From Agromyces sp. Soil535 (GTDB taxonomy: Bacteria > Actinomycetota > Actinomycetes > Actinomycetales > Microbacteriaceae), in contig NZ_LMRW01000012.1 of assembly GCF_001428255.1 (NCBI RefSeq), forward strand, positions 392,715-456,714: a stretch of 64,000 nt of DNA, written 5' to 3'. The notes below the pieces were generated by a model, which saw only the letters and a program-made list of their open reading frames with translations, was not told the DNA's origin and did no database searches. Shown here in pieces: positions 50,461 through 59,482 of the stretch (its first letter is position 1; each line of letters opens with the position of its first letter). Made by a program: the position numbers and the translations under genes.

Positions 50461-52044
50461 CTACACCGCGGCGCGCCACAGGTGCATCGACGCGTAGCTG
50501 CGCCACGGCGCCCACCGTGCGCCCTCGGCTCGGAGCGCCGACTCCTCGGCGGGCAGTCCGAGCGCGGCGGCGCCGTTGCGAAGGGCGAGATCGCTCGTGA
50601 GGAGCACGTCGGGCGCCCGCGTGACGCGCATGGCCACGTAGCCCGCCGTCCACGGCCCGATGCCGGGCACGGCGAGGAGGTCGTACGCGAGGTCCTCGCG
50701 CTCGCGCTCCGCGGCCACCACGAGGTCGCCCGAGTCCAGGCGGCGTGCGACGTCGACGATCGTGCGGATGCGCGCGGCGGGCCCGCGCAGCACCCGAGCC
50801 CCCTCCGCCGCGATGGCTCCGGCAGTGGGGAACAGCACGGTGGGCCCGTCGTCTCCGCCCGTGCGCTCGCCGAGCTCCGCGGCGAGACGGGCGAGCGCGG
50901 TACGTGCCGACTTCACCGACACCTGCTGGCCCACGAGCGCGCGGACGATGAGCTCGTGGGGGTCGAGGCATCCCGGCACCCTGATGCCGGGCACCGCCGT
51001 GACGGATGCCGCGAGGCGCGGGTCGGAGGCCAGGGCGGCGTCGATCGCCACGGCGTCGGCGTCGAGGTCGAACAGCCGGCGCACGCGTGCGACGAGCGGG
51101 GGAAGGTCGGCGAGGGTCGCGAGCCACGCCTCGACGTCGATCGACGGCGCGTCGGCGTCGCCGCCGGCGTCGAACCGCACCACGGCAGGGCCGCCCGGCA
51201 GGCGCAGCGAACGGCGGTAGTGCAGCGGCCCCGCCTCCTCGACGCCGTCGAGGGCGCGTGCGCCGAGCCACGCGAACACGCCCGCGGCGTCGAACGGCGC
51301 ACGCGCGGGCAGTCGGAGGCGCACGAGGCCGGCGTGCGGGTCGGCCGCCGTGGGGACAGATACGCCGTCGGCGCCGGCGTGCTCGACGCTCCGGCCCCGG
51401 CCGCTGTCGGCGGGCCACGGGCGGCCGCGCTCCCGCAGGCGTGCCGCCGCACGCAGCTCGAGCGGGCTGCGCTCGTACACGGCCCGGATCGTGTCGTTGA
51501 ACTGGCGGATGCTGCCGAAACCTGACGCGAAGGCCACGTCGGCCGCGGGCAGCGACGTCGACGTGAGCAGCGCGCGTGCGGTCTGCGCGCGGTGCGCCCG
51601 CGACAGCGCGAGCGGCCCGGCGCCGAGCTCGGCGGTGAGCACCCGGGTGAGATGGCGCGGCGTGTAGCCGAGCCGCGCGGCGAGGCCCGGGACGCCGTCG
51701 CGCTCGACCACGCCGTCGGCGATGAGGCGCATGGCGCGCGCGGCGAGGTCGTCGCGCAGGTCCCACTCGGGGGAGCCTGGCACCGCATCGGGCAGGCACC
51801 GCTTGCACGCCCGCAGACCCGCCTCGTGGGCCGCGGCGGCCGTGAGGTAGAAGCTGACGTTCGACGGCTTGGGCGCGACGGCCGGGCAGCTCGGCCTGCA
51901 GTAGATGCCCGTGGAGTGCACGCCGGTGATGAACTGGCCGTCGAAGCGCGCGTCGCGCGCCTGCATCGCCCGGTAGCGCTCGGCGAAGACGGGGTCGGCG
52001 AGCGGGTCGGCGGGCCGGGTCGGCGTGGCAGTCGTCGGGGTCAT
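50461..52044 (-). CDS. Ada/AlkA fusion: methylation-responsive regulator and 3-methyladenine glycosylase
   Basis: 527-aa protein that senses methyl phosphotriesters and excises alkylated bases. Residues about 20-95 form the Ada zinc domain with four cysteines (GIYCRPSCPA and ACKRCLPD). An AraC-type HTH follows (VPGLAARLGYTPRHLTRVLTAELGAGPLALSRAHRAQTARALL; SLPAADVAFASGFGSIRQFNDTIRAVY). The AlkA N domain then precedes the HhH-GPD glycosylase with LVGQQVSVKSARTALARLAAELG, LLAVPGIGPWTAGYVAMR and VLLTSDLALRNG (catalytic Asp). All parts are intact. There is no methylguanine methyltransferase gene next to it. GAGGCT lies 6 nt before the ATG. Confidence 0.94.
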   Translation of the reverse strand: MTPTTATPTRPADPLADPVFAERYRAMQARDARFDGQFITGVHSTGIYCRPSCPAVAPKPSNVSFYLTAAAAHEAGLRACKRCLPDAVPGSPEWDLRDDLAARAMRLIADGVVERDGVPGLAARLGYTPRHLTRVLTAELGAGPLALSRAHRAQTARALLTSTSLPAADVAFASGFGSIRQFNDTIRAVYERSPLELRAAARLRERGRPWPADSGRGRSVEHAGADGVSVPTAADPHAGLVRLRLPARAPFDAAGVFAWLGARALDGVEEAGPLHYRRSLRLPGGPAVVRFDAGGDADAPSIDVEAWLATLADLPPLVARVRRLFDLDADAVAIDAALASDPRLAASVTAVPGIRVPGCLDPHELIVRALVGQQVSVKSARTALARLAAELGERTGGDDGPTVLFPTAGAIAAEGARVLRGPAARIRTIVDVARRLDSGDLVVAAEREREDLAYDLLAVPGIGPWTAGYVAMRVTRAPDVLLTSDLALRNGAAALGLPAEESALRAEGARWAPWRSYASMHLWRAAV

Positions 52045-52105
52045 GCGACCAGCCTCGCACGACCCGCCGACGTCGACCAGCGGAAATCGGACATGGCCGC
52101 GTCGC

Positions 52106-52111
52106 TAGGGT
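52106..52111 (+). promoter_or_regulatory. Leaderless -10 of the GlcD-like oxidase gene
   Basis: TAGGGT, six nt (GGAGGG) and ATG 52118. The six nt look like a Shine-Dalgarno but have no spacer to the start codon. Confidence 0.5.
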
Positions 52112-52117
52112 GGAGGG

Positions 52118-53515
52118 ATGCCGACCGACGTGCTCGCCAGCCTCCACGACGCCCTCGGGGCATCCGTCACAACCGATCCCGCCGTACTCGACGCCACACG
52201 CGAGGACCGCTCGGGCTGGAGGAGCGCGACCCGCCCGCTCGCGGTCGTGCATGCGGCATCCGTCGACGACGTGCAGGCCGTGATGCGCATCGCCCACGCC
52301 GCCGGCACCCCCGTCGTGCCACGCGGAGCGGGCACGGGCCTCGCCGGCGGCGCCATCGCGAGCCCGGGCGCGATCGTGCTCGACGTCTCGCGCATGAACC
52401 GGATCCTCGAGCTCTCCGAGGCCGACGAGCTCGCGGTCGTCGAGCCGGGCGTGCTCAATGGCGACCTGAACGACGCCCTCGCCCCGCTCGGCCTGTGGTT
52501 CGCGCCCGACCCCGCGAGCCGCGCGATCTCGTCGATCGGCGGAAACATCGCCACGAACGCCGGGGGCCTCCTCTGCGCGAAGTACGGCGTGACCCGCGAG
52601 GCGGTACTTGGCCTCGCCGTGGTGCTCGCCGACGGCCGCCTGCTGCGCACCGGCCACCGCACCGTGAAGGGCGTGACGGGCTACGACCTGACCGCGCTCC
52701 TGACCGGCTCGGAGGGCACGCTCGGCGTCATCGTCGAGGCCACGGTGCGGCTGCGTCCGCTGACGCCGGGCGAGGTCGTCACCGTCGCCGCGGCGTTCCC
52801 CGACGTCGAGGCGGCCGCCGCGGCATCCGCTGCGGTCACCGCCGCCCGCATCCGGCCCGCCGTGCTCGAGCTGATCGACGCCGCCGGCCTCGCCCGGGTC
52901 GCTGCCCACCTCGGCCACGAGGCGCTCGCCGGCACGCCGCTCGAGACGATCTCGGCGGGGGAGGCGTTCCTCATCGCGCAGAGCGACGCCTACGGCGCCG
53001 CCACCGAGGCAGAGCGCATCGCCGACGCGTTCGCCACGGCCGGCGGCAGGGTCACGGTGTCGACGGATGCCGCGACGGGCGAACGCCTGCTCGACATCCG
53101 CCGTGCCATGCACCCCGCCCTCGCGGCATCCGGCCAGGTGCTCATCGAGGACGTCGCGGTGCCCCGGTCGCGGTTGCCGGAGATGTTCCGCGCGATCGAG
53201 GCGATCGGGGCGCGCCACGGCATCGAGATCCCGACGATCGCGCACGCGGGCGACGGCAACCTGCACCCGAACTTCGTGTTCGCGGGCGACGACGTGCCGG
53301 CCGACGTCTGGGCGGCCGCCGACGAGATGTTCCGCACCGCGGTCGCCCTGGGCGGCACGCTCACTGGCGAGCACGGCGTGGGGATCCTGAAGCGCCGCTG
53401 GCTCGCCGAGGAGCTCGGGGCCGACTCGTTCGAGCTCCAGCGGGGCATCAAGGCGCTGTTCGACCCGACGGGCATCCTCAACCCCGGCGTCATGTTCGAG
53501 TCGCCCGCCCGCTGA
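52118..53515 (+). CDS. FAD-binding oxidase, glycolate/D-lactate dehydrogenase type (GlcD-like)
   Basis: 465-aa flavoprotein oxidising a 2-hydroxy acid. The FAD-binding (PCMH) domain has VVPRGAGTGLAGGAIASPGAIVLDVSRMNRILEL and ISSIGGNIATNAGGLLCAKYGVTREAVLGLAVVLADG, and HRTVKGVTGYDLTALLTGSEGTLGVI. The C-terminal FAD-oxidase domain ends with HAGDGNLHPNFVF and GEHGVGILKRRWL, including conserved His. It appears alone, with no glcE or glcF-like subunit, so it may be a single-chain D-lactate or glycolate dehydrogenase. Substrate is unproven. Confidence 0.92.
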   Translation: MPTDVLASLHDALGASVTTDPAVLDATREDRSGWRSATRPLAVVHAASVDDVQAVMRIAHAAGTPVVPRGAGTGLAGGAIASPGAIVLDVSRMNRILELSEADELAVVEPGVLNGDLNDALAPLGLWFAPDPASRAISSIGGNIATNAGGLLCAKYGVTREAVLGLAVVLADGRLLRTGHRTVKGVTGYDLTALLTGSEGTLGVIVEATVRLRPLTPGEVVTVAAAFPDVEAAAAASAAVTAARIRPAVLELIDAAGLARVAAHLGHEALAGTPLETISAGEAFLIAQSDAYGAATEAERIADAFATAGGRVTVSTDAATGERLLDIRRAMHPALAASGQVLIEDVAVPRSRLPEMFRAIEAIGARHGIEIPTIAHAGDGNLHPNFVFAGDDVPADVWAAADEMFRTAVALGGTLTGEHGVGILKRRWLAEELGADSFELQRGIKALFDPTGILNPGVMFESPAR

Positions 53516-53528
53516 GGCATCCGCTCGA

Positions 53529-53534
53529 TATGCT
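53529..53534 (+). promoter_or_regulatory. Leaderless -10 of the PrsW-like protease gene
   Basis: TATGCT, then six nt, then GTG 53541; the preceding gene ends at 53515. Confidence 0.5.
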
Positions 53535-53540
53535 GCGCGG

Positions 53541-54695
53541 GTGACCACCGCGCCGCAGCCCGCCCGCAACCCGTCGCCCGCGCCGCCGCTGTGGACGACG
53601 CCGCCGAAGGGCCGCGGCGGCGGAACGGCGTTCTCGGTCGCGGGCATCGTCGTGGCCGGCCTCGTCGGCCTCCTGGTCGTCGCCTACCTCGCCGCCGGGC
53701 TGGGCGTGTCGACGCTCGCGATCGGCTCGGTGCTCGCGCTCGTGCCGCTCGCCGTGGTGCTCCTGGCCGTACGGTGGGTCGACCGGTGGGAGCCCGAGCC
53801 CCGATGGGCGCTGTGGTTCGCATTCCTGTGGGGCGCGGCCGTGTCGGTCGCGATCGCGCTCGTCGTCGACCTCGGGGTGCAACTCACGATCGCCTTCGCG
53901 GAACCCGGCGGCACCCCCGACGAGGCGCTGCAGGCGGTGGTGCAGGCGCCGCTCGTCGAGGAGGCGGCGAAGGGGATCGGCGTGCTGCTCGTCTTCGCGT
54001 TCTCCCGCTCGCACTTCGACGGCCCGGTCGACGGACTCGTCTACGCGGCCACGGTGGCGGCGGGCTTTGCGTTCACCGAGAACATCCTCTACTTCGGCGC
54101 CGCGCTCGCCGAGGGAGGGGCGAGCGAACTCGGCGCCACGTTCGTCGTGCGCGGCATCTTCTCGCCGTTCGCGCACGTGCTCTTCACGGCGTGCACCGGC
54201 CTCGCCATCGGCATCGGCGCGCGACGCGGCAGCGGGGCGAGCGTGATCGGCTGGTTCCTCTTCGGGCTGGCGGGTGCGGTGCTGCTGCATGCGCTCTGGA
54301 ACGGCTCGCTCGCGTTCGCCTCCGATGCGATCGGGCTCTACTTCACGGTGCAGGTGCCGATCTTCCTCGGCGCGGTGCTGCTCACGGTGTTCCTCAGGCG
54401 TCAGGAGGTGCGGATCACCCGCGCGCGGCTCGCCGAGTACGGCGCCGCCGGTTGGTTCAGCCCCTCCGAGGTCGAGATGCTCGCGACCCCGGCCGGCCGG
54501 CGGCAGGCGCGTGCGTGGGCACGTGCGCAGACACCGCCGCGCACCGCCCTGATGCGCAAGCTCATCACGGATGCCACGCACCTGGCGTTCACGCGGCACC
54601 GAACGCTCTCGGGGCGCGAAGGACGTCGCGGGGCCGTCGACGAGCAGACGCTGCTCGAGGCCGTCGCGGCCGACCGGGTGGCCCTCCTTCGCTGA
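53541..54695 (+). CDS. PrsW-family intramembrane metalloprotease
   Basis: 384-aa protein with about eight membrane helices. The PrsW catalytic motifs are present: APLVEEAAKGIGVLLVF (EExxK), GFAFTENILYFGA (FxxxEN), FAHVLFTACTGLAIG (H) and LLHALWNGS (H). PrsW proteins clip membrane anti-sigma factors or other membrane proteins. No sigma factor is next to it, so the target is unknown. The N terminus (40 residues) and C terminus (about 110 residues, Arg-rich) are cytoplasmic and longer than in Bacillus PrsW. Confidence 0.9.
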   Translation: MTTAPQPARNPSPAPPLWTTPPKGRGGGTAFSVAGIVVAGLVGLLVVAYLAAGLGVSTLAIGSVLALVPLAVVLLAVRWVDRWEPEPRWALWFAFLWGAAVSVAIALVVDLGVQLTIAFAEPGGTPDEALQAVVQAPLVEEAAKGIGVLLVFAFSRSHFDGPVDGLVYAATVAAGFAFTENILYFGAALAEGGASELGATFVVRGIFSPFAHVLFTACTGLAIGIGARRGSGASVIGWFLFGLAGAVLLHALWNGSLAFASDAIGLYFTVQVPIFLGAVLLTVFLRRQEVRITRARLAEYGAAGWFSPSEVEMLATPAGRRQARAWARAQTPPRTALMRKLITDATHLAFTRHRTLSGREGRRGAVDEQTLLEAVAADRVALLR

Positions 54696-54782
54696 GCCCA
54701 GTGTGCGGTCCTGGATCCGCTCGGCTCACGGCGGGCACGGATAGGATGGCGGCATCCGGAATCGACGGCGATCGGAGACGGC

Positions 54783-56081
54783 ATGCCCGTGCCGCGGCAT
54801 CCGCAGGACCTCGACCTGCACGACCTGCGCGACCGCCTTCTGCGCGCCCAGGAGGCCGCGATCGCCACGGGCACGGTGCCGCCCGTGCTGCGCCCGGTGG
54901 TTCGCGAGTCGTGGGAGCGGGCGATCCGCGGCGCGATCGACCCCGATCACGCCCTGCCGCGCCTCGAGCTCGACGAGGACGCTTTCCGCGAGTACCGCGC
55001 TTCGCATGCGCTGGCGCCCGTGATGCCGGTCATCCGTCGGCTCCTCGTCGACGGGGCGGATGACGCGGGGCTCGTCGTCGCGGTCGGCGACGCCCACGGG
55101 CGCCTGCTCTGGGTGGAGGGCGACGCAGGCCTGCGCCGCCGAGCAGAGGACATGCTCTTCGTCGCCGGCGCCGACTGGTCGGAGGCGAGCATCGGCACGA
55201 GCGCGCCCGGCACCGCCCTCGAGCTCGACCGCGCCGTGCAGATCCGCGGGGCGGAGCACTTCAACCGCATCGTGCACCCGTGGAGCTGCACGGCCGCTCC
55301 CGTGCACGACCCCGCCACCGGCGCCCTGCTCGGCGTCATCGACATCACCGGCACCGACCACGCCGTGGCCCTGCACACGCTGTCGCTCGTCTCGGCCACC
55401 GTGGCCGCGGTCGAGGCGGAGCTGCGCATCGCGAGCCTGGAGTCCACGGTGCGGACGACGCTCCGGCGATCGCGGATGGTGGCCGTCCCGGCCGCGCGTC
55501 CGGCCCGGACGCCGCTCACCGTGCTCGGCGAGCGGCGACCTCGGCTCGGCACGCACGAGCTCAGCCCGCGCCATGCGGAGATCCTGACGCTCCTCGCCTG
55601 GCATCGAGGCGGGCTCGGCGCCGAGCGGCTGGCGGCGCTCGTCTACGAGGGCGCTGCGTCGCCCGTGACCCTCCGGGCCGAGGTCGTGCGGCTCCGCCGG
55701 GTGCTCGAGGCGGCGGGGGAACCGCCGCTCGAGTCGCGCCCGTACCGGCTCGGACGCGAGGTCGAGCTCGACGCGGCATCCGTCGCGAAGCTCCTCGGCC
55801 AGGGCGCGCTGCGCCGCGCCGCCGAGCGGTACGCAGGGCCGGTGCTGCCGTCGTCGTCGGCCCCCGGCATCGTGGAGCTCCGAGAGGAGCTCGCCGCGCG
55901 GCTGCGTGAGTCGATGCTCTCGGATGCCTCGCCCGAGCTGCTCGCCGCGTACGTCGAGCGCGATGAGTGCCGGTACGACGCGGAGGTGTGGCGGGCGCTC
56001 CTCGAGATCCTGCCGCCGCGATCCCCACGTCGCGCCTCGGTCGTGGCGCACCTGGAGCGCATCGAGGCTGCGCTGCGCTGA
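54783..56081 (+). CDS. GAF-domain transcriptional regulator of acetaldehyde dehydrogenase
   Basis: 432 aa. The N terminus (RPVVRESWERAIRGAIDPD) and the GAF domain (about 85-205, GLVVAVGDAHGRLLWVEGDAGLR, ADWSEASIGTSAPGTALELDRAVQIRGAEHF and CTAAPVHDPATGALLGVIDITG) match AcoR-like sensors. The AAA+ and Fis domains of AcoR are missing. Instead, residues about 255-330 form a winged-helix-like region (LSPRHAEILTLLAWHRGGLGAERLAALVYEG...LRAEVVRLRRVLEA). Such proteins sit beside exaC in many actinobacteria. It likely activates the next operon, whose promoter has four repeats at 11-bp spacing. A weak -10 (TAGGAT, 54742-54747) precedes the gene. Confidence 0.85.
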   Translation: MPVPRHPQDLDLHDLRDRLLRAQEAAIATGTVPPVLRPVVRESWERAIRGAIDPDHALPRLELDEDAFREYRASHALAPVMPVIRRLLVDGADDAGLVVAVGDAHGRLLWVEGDAGLRRRAEDMLFVAGADWSEASIGTSAPGTALELDRAVQIRGAEHFNRIVHPWSCTAAPVHDPATGALLGVIDITGTDHAVALHTLSLVSATVAAVEAELRIASLESTVRTTLRRSRMVAVPAARPARTPLTVLGERRPRLGTHELSPRHAEILTLLAWHRGGLGAERLAALVYEGAASPVTLRAEVVRLRRVLEAAGEPPLESRPYRLGREVELDAASVAKLLGQGALRRAAERYAGPVLPSSSAPGIVELREELAARLRESMLSDASPELLAAYVERDECRYDAEVWRALLEILPPRSPRRASVVAHLERIEAALR

Positions 56082-56088
56082 GTGGGGT

Positions 56089-56106
56089 CGGATGCCGCGG
56101 CATCCG
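56089..56106 (+). terminator. Palindrome after the GAF regulator gene
   Basis: CGGATGCCGCGGCATCCG is a perfect 18-bp palindrome, eight nt after the stop codon. It may act as a weak terminator. It is also a self-paired copy of the GGATGCC word frequent in this window. Confidence 0.45.
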
Positions 56107-56112
56107 CTCGTT

Positions 56113-56167
56113 GCAACCGCATCGCAACCCCGGGGCAACCGGGCCGCAACGCCCGCGCGCATATCGT
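56113..56167 (+). promoter_or_regulatory. Four GCAAC repeats at 11-bp spacing and the exaC promoter
   Basis: GCAACC begins at 56113, 56124 and 56135, and GCAACG at 56146: exact 11-bp steps, one helical turn each. TATCGT (56162-56167) follows as a -10. No -35 is visible, so the repeats probably bind an activator, most likely the GAF/winged-helix regulator encoded just upstream. Confidence 0.7.
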
Positions 56168-56229
56168 GACGTCGACCCTCGCAGGACACCCTCGCGGGGC
56201 ACTGGACAACGACGTCATGAGGAGACACG

Positions 56230-57753
56230 ATGACCGTGTACGCCGCGCCCGGCACCGCCGGCGCACTGATCGAGTTCGCACCCCGCTACGAGAACTTCAT
56301 CGGGGGCGAGTGGGTGAAGCCCGTGAAGGGCGCCTACTTCGAGAACATCTCGCCCGTGAACGGCAAGCCGTTCACCGAGGTCGCCCGCGGCACCGCGGAG
56401 GACATCGAGCTCGCGCTCGACGCCGCGCACCGCGCCGCGCCCGCGTGGGGACGCACGAGCGCCGCCGAGCGCGCCGCCGTGCTGCACCGCATCGCCGACC
56501 GCATCGATGCCAACCGCGACGTGCTCGCCGTGGCGGAGACCTGGGACAACGGAAAGTCGATCAGGGAGCCGCTGAACGCCGACCTGCCGCTCGCGAGCGA
56601 CCACTTCCGCTACTTCGCGAGCCTCATCCGCGCACAGGAGGGCAGCTTCACCCAGCTCGACAATGACACCGTCGCGTACCACTTCCACGAGCCGCTCGGC
56701 GTGGTCGGGCAGATCATCCCGTGGAACTTCCCCCTGCTCATGGCGGTCTGGAAGCTCGCGCCGGCCCTCGCCGCGGGCAACTGCGTCGTGCTGAAGCCCG
56801 CCGAGCAGACGCCGACGTCGATCCTCGTGCTCATCGGCCTCATCGCCGACCTGCTGCCCGCGGGCGTCGTGAACGTGGTGAACGGGTTCGGCGTCGAGGC
56901 CGGGAAGCCGCTCGCCTCGTCGAACCGCATCCGCAAGATCGCGTTCACCGGCGAGACGACGACGGGCCGCCTCATCCTGCAGTACGCGTCGAACAACATC
57001 ATCCCGTCGACCGTGGAGCTCGGCGGCAAGAGCCCGAACATCGTGTTCGAATCGGTCGCCGACCGGCGCGACTCGTTCTACGACAAGGCGCTCGAGGGCT
57101 TCAGCCTGTTCGCGTTCAACCAGGGCGAGGTGTGCACGTGCCCGAGCCGGTCGCTCATCCAGCGCTCGATCTACGACACGTTCCTCGACGACGCGATCGA
57201 GCGCACGAAGCAGGCGAAGCAGGGCAACCCGCTCGACACCGAGACGCAGGTCGGTGCGCAGGCGTCGAACGACCAGCTCGAGAAGATCCTGAGCTACATC
57301 GACATCGGCAAGCAGGAGGGCGCGAAGCTGCTGCTCGGCGGGGAGCGCGTCGACCTCGGCGGCGACCTCAGCGGCGGGTACTACGTGGCGCCCACGATCT
57401 TCGAGGGCGAGAACCGCATGCGGCTGTTCCAGGAGGAGATCTTCGGACCGGTGGTCGCCGTCACGAGCTTCCGCGACTACGACGACGCGATCTCGATCGC
57501 GAACGACACGCTCTACGGGCTCGGCGCCGGCGTATGGAGCCGCAACGGCAACGAGGCGTACCGCGCCGGCCGCGACATCCAGGCGGGCCGCGTCTGGGTG
57601 AACAACTACCACGCGTACCCTGCTGGTGCGGCGTTCGGCGGCTACAAGTCGTCGGGCATCGGCCGCGAGAACAACAAGCTCGCCCTCGACCACTACCAGC
57701 AGACGAAGAACCTCCTCGTCAGCTACAACGAGAACCCGCTCGGGTTCTTCTGA
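56230..57753 (+). CDS. exaC: Acetaldehyde dehydrogenase (ExaC/AldA type)
   Basis: 507-aa NAD-dependent aldehyde dehydrogenase that oxidises acetaldehyde to acetate, as in ethanol catabolism. Motifs: [29 protein letters not shown] (ExaC-type start), [55 protein letters not shown] (Glu) and [14 protein letters not shown] (Cys). [31 protein letters not shown] closes the fold. ATG 56230 has GGAGACACG upstream. A DUF779 gene follows by 4 nt, the standard pair. Confidence 0.95.
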   Translation: MTVYAAPGTAGALIEFAPRYENFIGGEWVKPVKGAYFENISPVNGKPFTEVARGTAEDIELALDAAHRAAPAWGRTSAAERAAVLHRIADRIDANRDVLAVAETWDNGKSIREPLNADLPLASDHFRYFASLIRAQEGSFTQLDNDTVAYHFHEPLGVVGQIIPWNFPLLMAVWKLAPALAAGNCVVLKPAEQTPTSILVLIGLIADLLPAGVVNVVNGFGVEAGKPLASSNRIRKIAFTGETTTGRLILQYASNNIIPSTVELGGKSPNIVFESVADRRDSFYDKALEGFSLFAFNQGEVCTCPSRSLIQRSIYDTFLDDAIERTKQAKQGNPLDTETQVGAQASNDQLEKILSYIDIGKQEGAKLLLGGERVDLGGDLSGGYYVAPTIFEGENRMRLFQEEIFGPVVAVTSFRDYDDAISIANDTLYGLGAGVWSRNGNEAYRAGRDIQAGRVWVNNYHAYPAGAAFGGYKSSGIGRENNKLALDHYQQTKNLLVSYNENPLGFF

Positions 57754-57757
57754 TCCG

Positions 57758-58177
57758 ATGTCCGTCGACGAACTGGCGCGCCGCATCGTCGGCACGATCA
57801 CGATCGCGGGGGAGGCCTCGCCGCGGGTCGAGCTCGCGCCCGCGGCGGCCGCCCTCCTCGATCGGCTGTGGCGGCGCCATGGGCCGCTCATGTTCCACCA
57901 GTCGGGCGGATGCTGCGACGGCAGCGCCCCGATGTGCTACCCGGCGGGCGAGTTCGTGACGAGCGCCGCCGACGTGCTGCTCGGCGAGCTCGACCTCGGG
58001 CCCGGCCCCGACGGCGAGTCGCGCGTCGCGCCGTTCTGGATGTCCTCGGAGCAGTTCGCCTACTGGCGGCACACCTACCTGGTCGTGGACGTCGTGCCCG
58101 GCCGGGGGAGCGGATTCTCGGTGGAGGCGCCGGAGGGGGTGCGCTTTCTGATCCGCTCACGGCTCATGGAGGGATGA
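57758..58177 (+). CDS. DUF779 protein, partner of acetaldehyde dehydrogenase
   Basis: 139 aa from ATG 57758, 4 nt after the dehydrogenase stop. The family core is HGPLMFHQSGGCCDGSAPMCYPAGEF, rich in Cys and probably metal-binding, followed by PFWMSSEQFAYWRHTYLVVDVVPGRGSGFSVEAPEGVRFLIRSR. DUF779 proteins are nearly always encoded with exaC-type dehydrogenases; their activity is unknown. The 250 nt after it hold some GC hairpins (for example GGGGGCCATGCCCCC near 58262) but no gene. Confidence 0.9.
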   Translation: MSVDELARRIVGTITIAGEASPRVELAPAAAALLDRLWRRHGPLMFHQSGGCCDGSAPMCYPAGEFVTSAADVLLGELDLGPGPDGESRVAPFWMSSEQFAYWRHTYLVVDVVPGRGSGFSVEAPEGVRFLIRSRLMEG

Positions 58178-58428
58178 CCAGCGGGTCGGCGCCGTTCGGG
58201 TGGCGCCGGCCCTGCCATACCTGCACCACGGGGCGGTGCGCCGCCTGCCCGTTTCCCCATCGGGGGCCATGCCCCCGCACAAGGAAACTCGCCGCCCTGT
58301 GGTGTGGCACTGCCGACATCTCTACCAGGCGACGAGTTCTCGGATTCCAGATTGCGTGATGTTCGCAGTCAGCGCAAGAGGGGAGTGGACGGTTGTCCAC
58401 GCGCGCCGACTCCGTTTGGATGGAACGC

Positions 58429-58800
58429 ATGACTGACACCAACAGCAAGCCCGAGGTCGACGCCCCCGAGGGTCCGGCCCCCGTCGAGCTCGTCATCGAG
58501 GATCTCGTCGTGGGTGACGGCGCGGAAGCCACGGCCGGCTCGACCGTCGACGTCCACTACCTCGGTGTCGAGTACGAGACCGGCGAGGAGTTCGACTCGT
58601 CATGGAGCCGTGGCCAGTCGATCAACTTCCCGCTGCAGGCGCTCATCGCCGGTTGGCAGGAGGGCATCCCCGGCATGAAGGTCGGCGGGCGCCGCGAGCT
58701 CACGGTCCCGCCCCAGAAGGCCTACGGCCCGGCGGGCGGCGGCCATCAGCTCTCCGGCAAGACCCTCATCTTCGTGATCGACCTGCTCGGCGTGAGCTGA
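58429..58800 (+). CDS. FKBP-type peptidyl-prolyl cis-trans isomerase
   Basis: 123 aa from ATG 58429. Single cytoplasmic FKBP domain: VVGDGAEATAGSTVDVHYLGVEYETGEEFDSSWSRGQSINFPL, IAGWQEGIPGMKVGGRRELTVPPQKAYGPAGGGHQL and LIFVIDLLGV. The active-site aromatic residues (Tyr, Phe, Trp in IAGW, Tyr in AYG) are present. In-frame starts at TTG 58393 and ATG 58420 would extend the N terminus with unlike residues. It is monocistronic and followed by a terminator. Likely a general folding helper. Confidence 0.94.
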   Translation: MTDTNSKPEVDAPEGPAPVELVIEDLVVGDGAEATAGSTVDVHYLGVEYETGEEFDSSWSRGQSINFPLQALIAGWQEGIPGMKVGGRRELTVPPQKAYGPAGGGHQLSGKTLIFVIDLLGVS

Positions 58801-58818
58801 GCCCCGCAGCATCCGACT

Positions 58819-58854
58819 CCGAAGGCCGGCCGGCGTGATCCCGCCGGCCTTCGG
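58819..58854 (+). terminator. Terminator hairpin after the FKBP gene
   Basis: CCGAAGGCCGGC (58819-58830), 12-nt loop, GCCGGCCTTCGG (58843-58854): a perfect 12-bp stem, 18 nt after the stop codon. Confidence 0.7.
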
Positions 58855-58932
58855 CATGCCTGGCGCTGGTGGGGGGTCGGATGCCGCGGCGCGTCATCCG
58901 CCCCTCGTGGGACGGCGACGCGCCCCCGGGGC

Positions 58933-59163
58933 GTGACGACCATCGAGAGGCACGACGACGTGACTGCATCCCAGCCCGACGCGGGCGACCGACGAGGCAT
59001 CCCCCTGGCCTTCGCGCCGTACGTCGCGCTGTTGCTGCTGCATCTGGCGATGCTCGCCGCCCACCTCGGCGCGCAGGGGCTCATCGCCCTCGGCGTCGTT
59101 CGGGACAACCGCACGGCGGTCAGTCCTGCGGCTTCCGCGGCGACCGCGTCGATCCCGGCGTAG
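58933..59163 (+). CDS. Possible small membrane protein
   Basis: 76 codons from GTG 58933 (or GTG 58960). One clear hydrophobic segment (FAPYVALLLLHLAMLAAHLGAQGLIALGVV). No ribosome-binding site is obvious and there is no recognised family. The last 44 nt overlap the 3' end of the emfourin gene on the other strand. The hydrophobic helix favours a real gene, but evidence is limited. Confidence 0.45.
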   Translation: MTTIERHDDVTASQPDAGDRRGIPLAFAPYVALLLLHLAMLAAHLGAQGLIALGVVRDNRTAVSPAASAATASIPA

Positions 59164-59476
59164 GCGGCCGCCGCCCGTCATCGGATGCCCCGGCGCGGGG
59201 CCTCGCCCGCTCGGGCTCAGTGGTCTCCTGCACGCGGTCGACGAGCTCTCGCCACGGCCCGACGAGCTGTCGCTCGGCGAGGGTGGCCTCGTGCGGCGCG
59301 CAGCGGATGCGGTAGACGAACCGGTCGGGCTCCGGCGGCGCAGGCGGCGGCTGGCTCCAGGGGATCTCCGCGATCAGGATGTACCAGTCGTCGGCGTCTG
59401 GCTGTTCGTCGACGCGCACCTCCCACGTGAGCCGAAGGCCCGCCAGGCCGCCGCTCCGCGACACGATGACGTCCAT
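59120..59476 (-). CDS. Emfourin, protealysin inhibitor
   Basis: 118-aa proteinaceous inhibitor of M4 metalloproteases. MDVIVSRSGGLAGLRLTWEVRVDEQPDADDWYILIAEIPW and PDRFVYRIRCAPHEATLAERQLVGPWRELVDRV match emfourin, the inhibitor encoded next to protealysin-like proteases. It lies 52 nt downstream of the M4 protease gene on the same strand. TACCAT is six nt before its ATG, so it also has its own leaderless promoter. The C-terminal 30 residues (Arg/Pro/Ser-rich) are extra and overlap an opposite-strand frame. Confidence 0.85.
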   Translation of the reverse strand: MDVIVSRSGGLAGLRLTWEVRVDEQPDADDWYILIAEIPWSQPPPAPPEPDRFVYRIRCAPHEATLAERQLVGPWRELVDRVQETTEPERARPRAGASDDGRRPPTPGSTRSPRKPQD

Positions 59477-59482
59477 GCCGCG

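Noticed and set aside
52067..52082. GTCGACCAGCGG as a third copy of the dispersed repeat
   Set aside because: Only about 12 bases match and the CTCGAGAC end is missing.
49664..53647. A 1,327-codon open frame on the minus strand
   Set aside because: It is out of frame with the FadR-type and Ada/AlkA genes and antisense to the oxidase gene; composition is low-complexity Arg/Ala/His.
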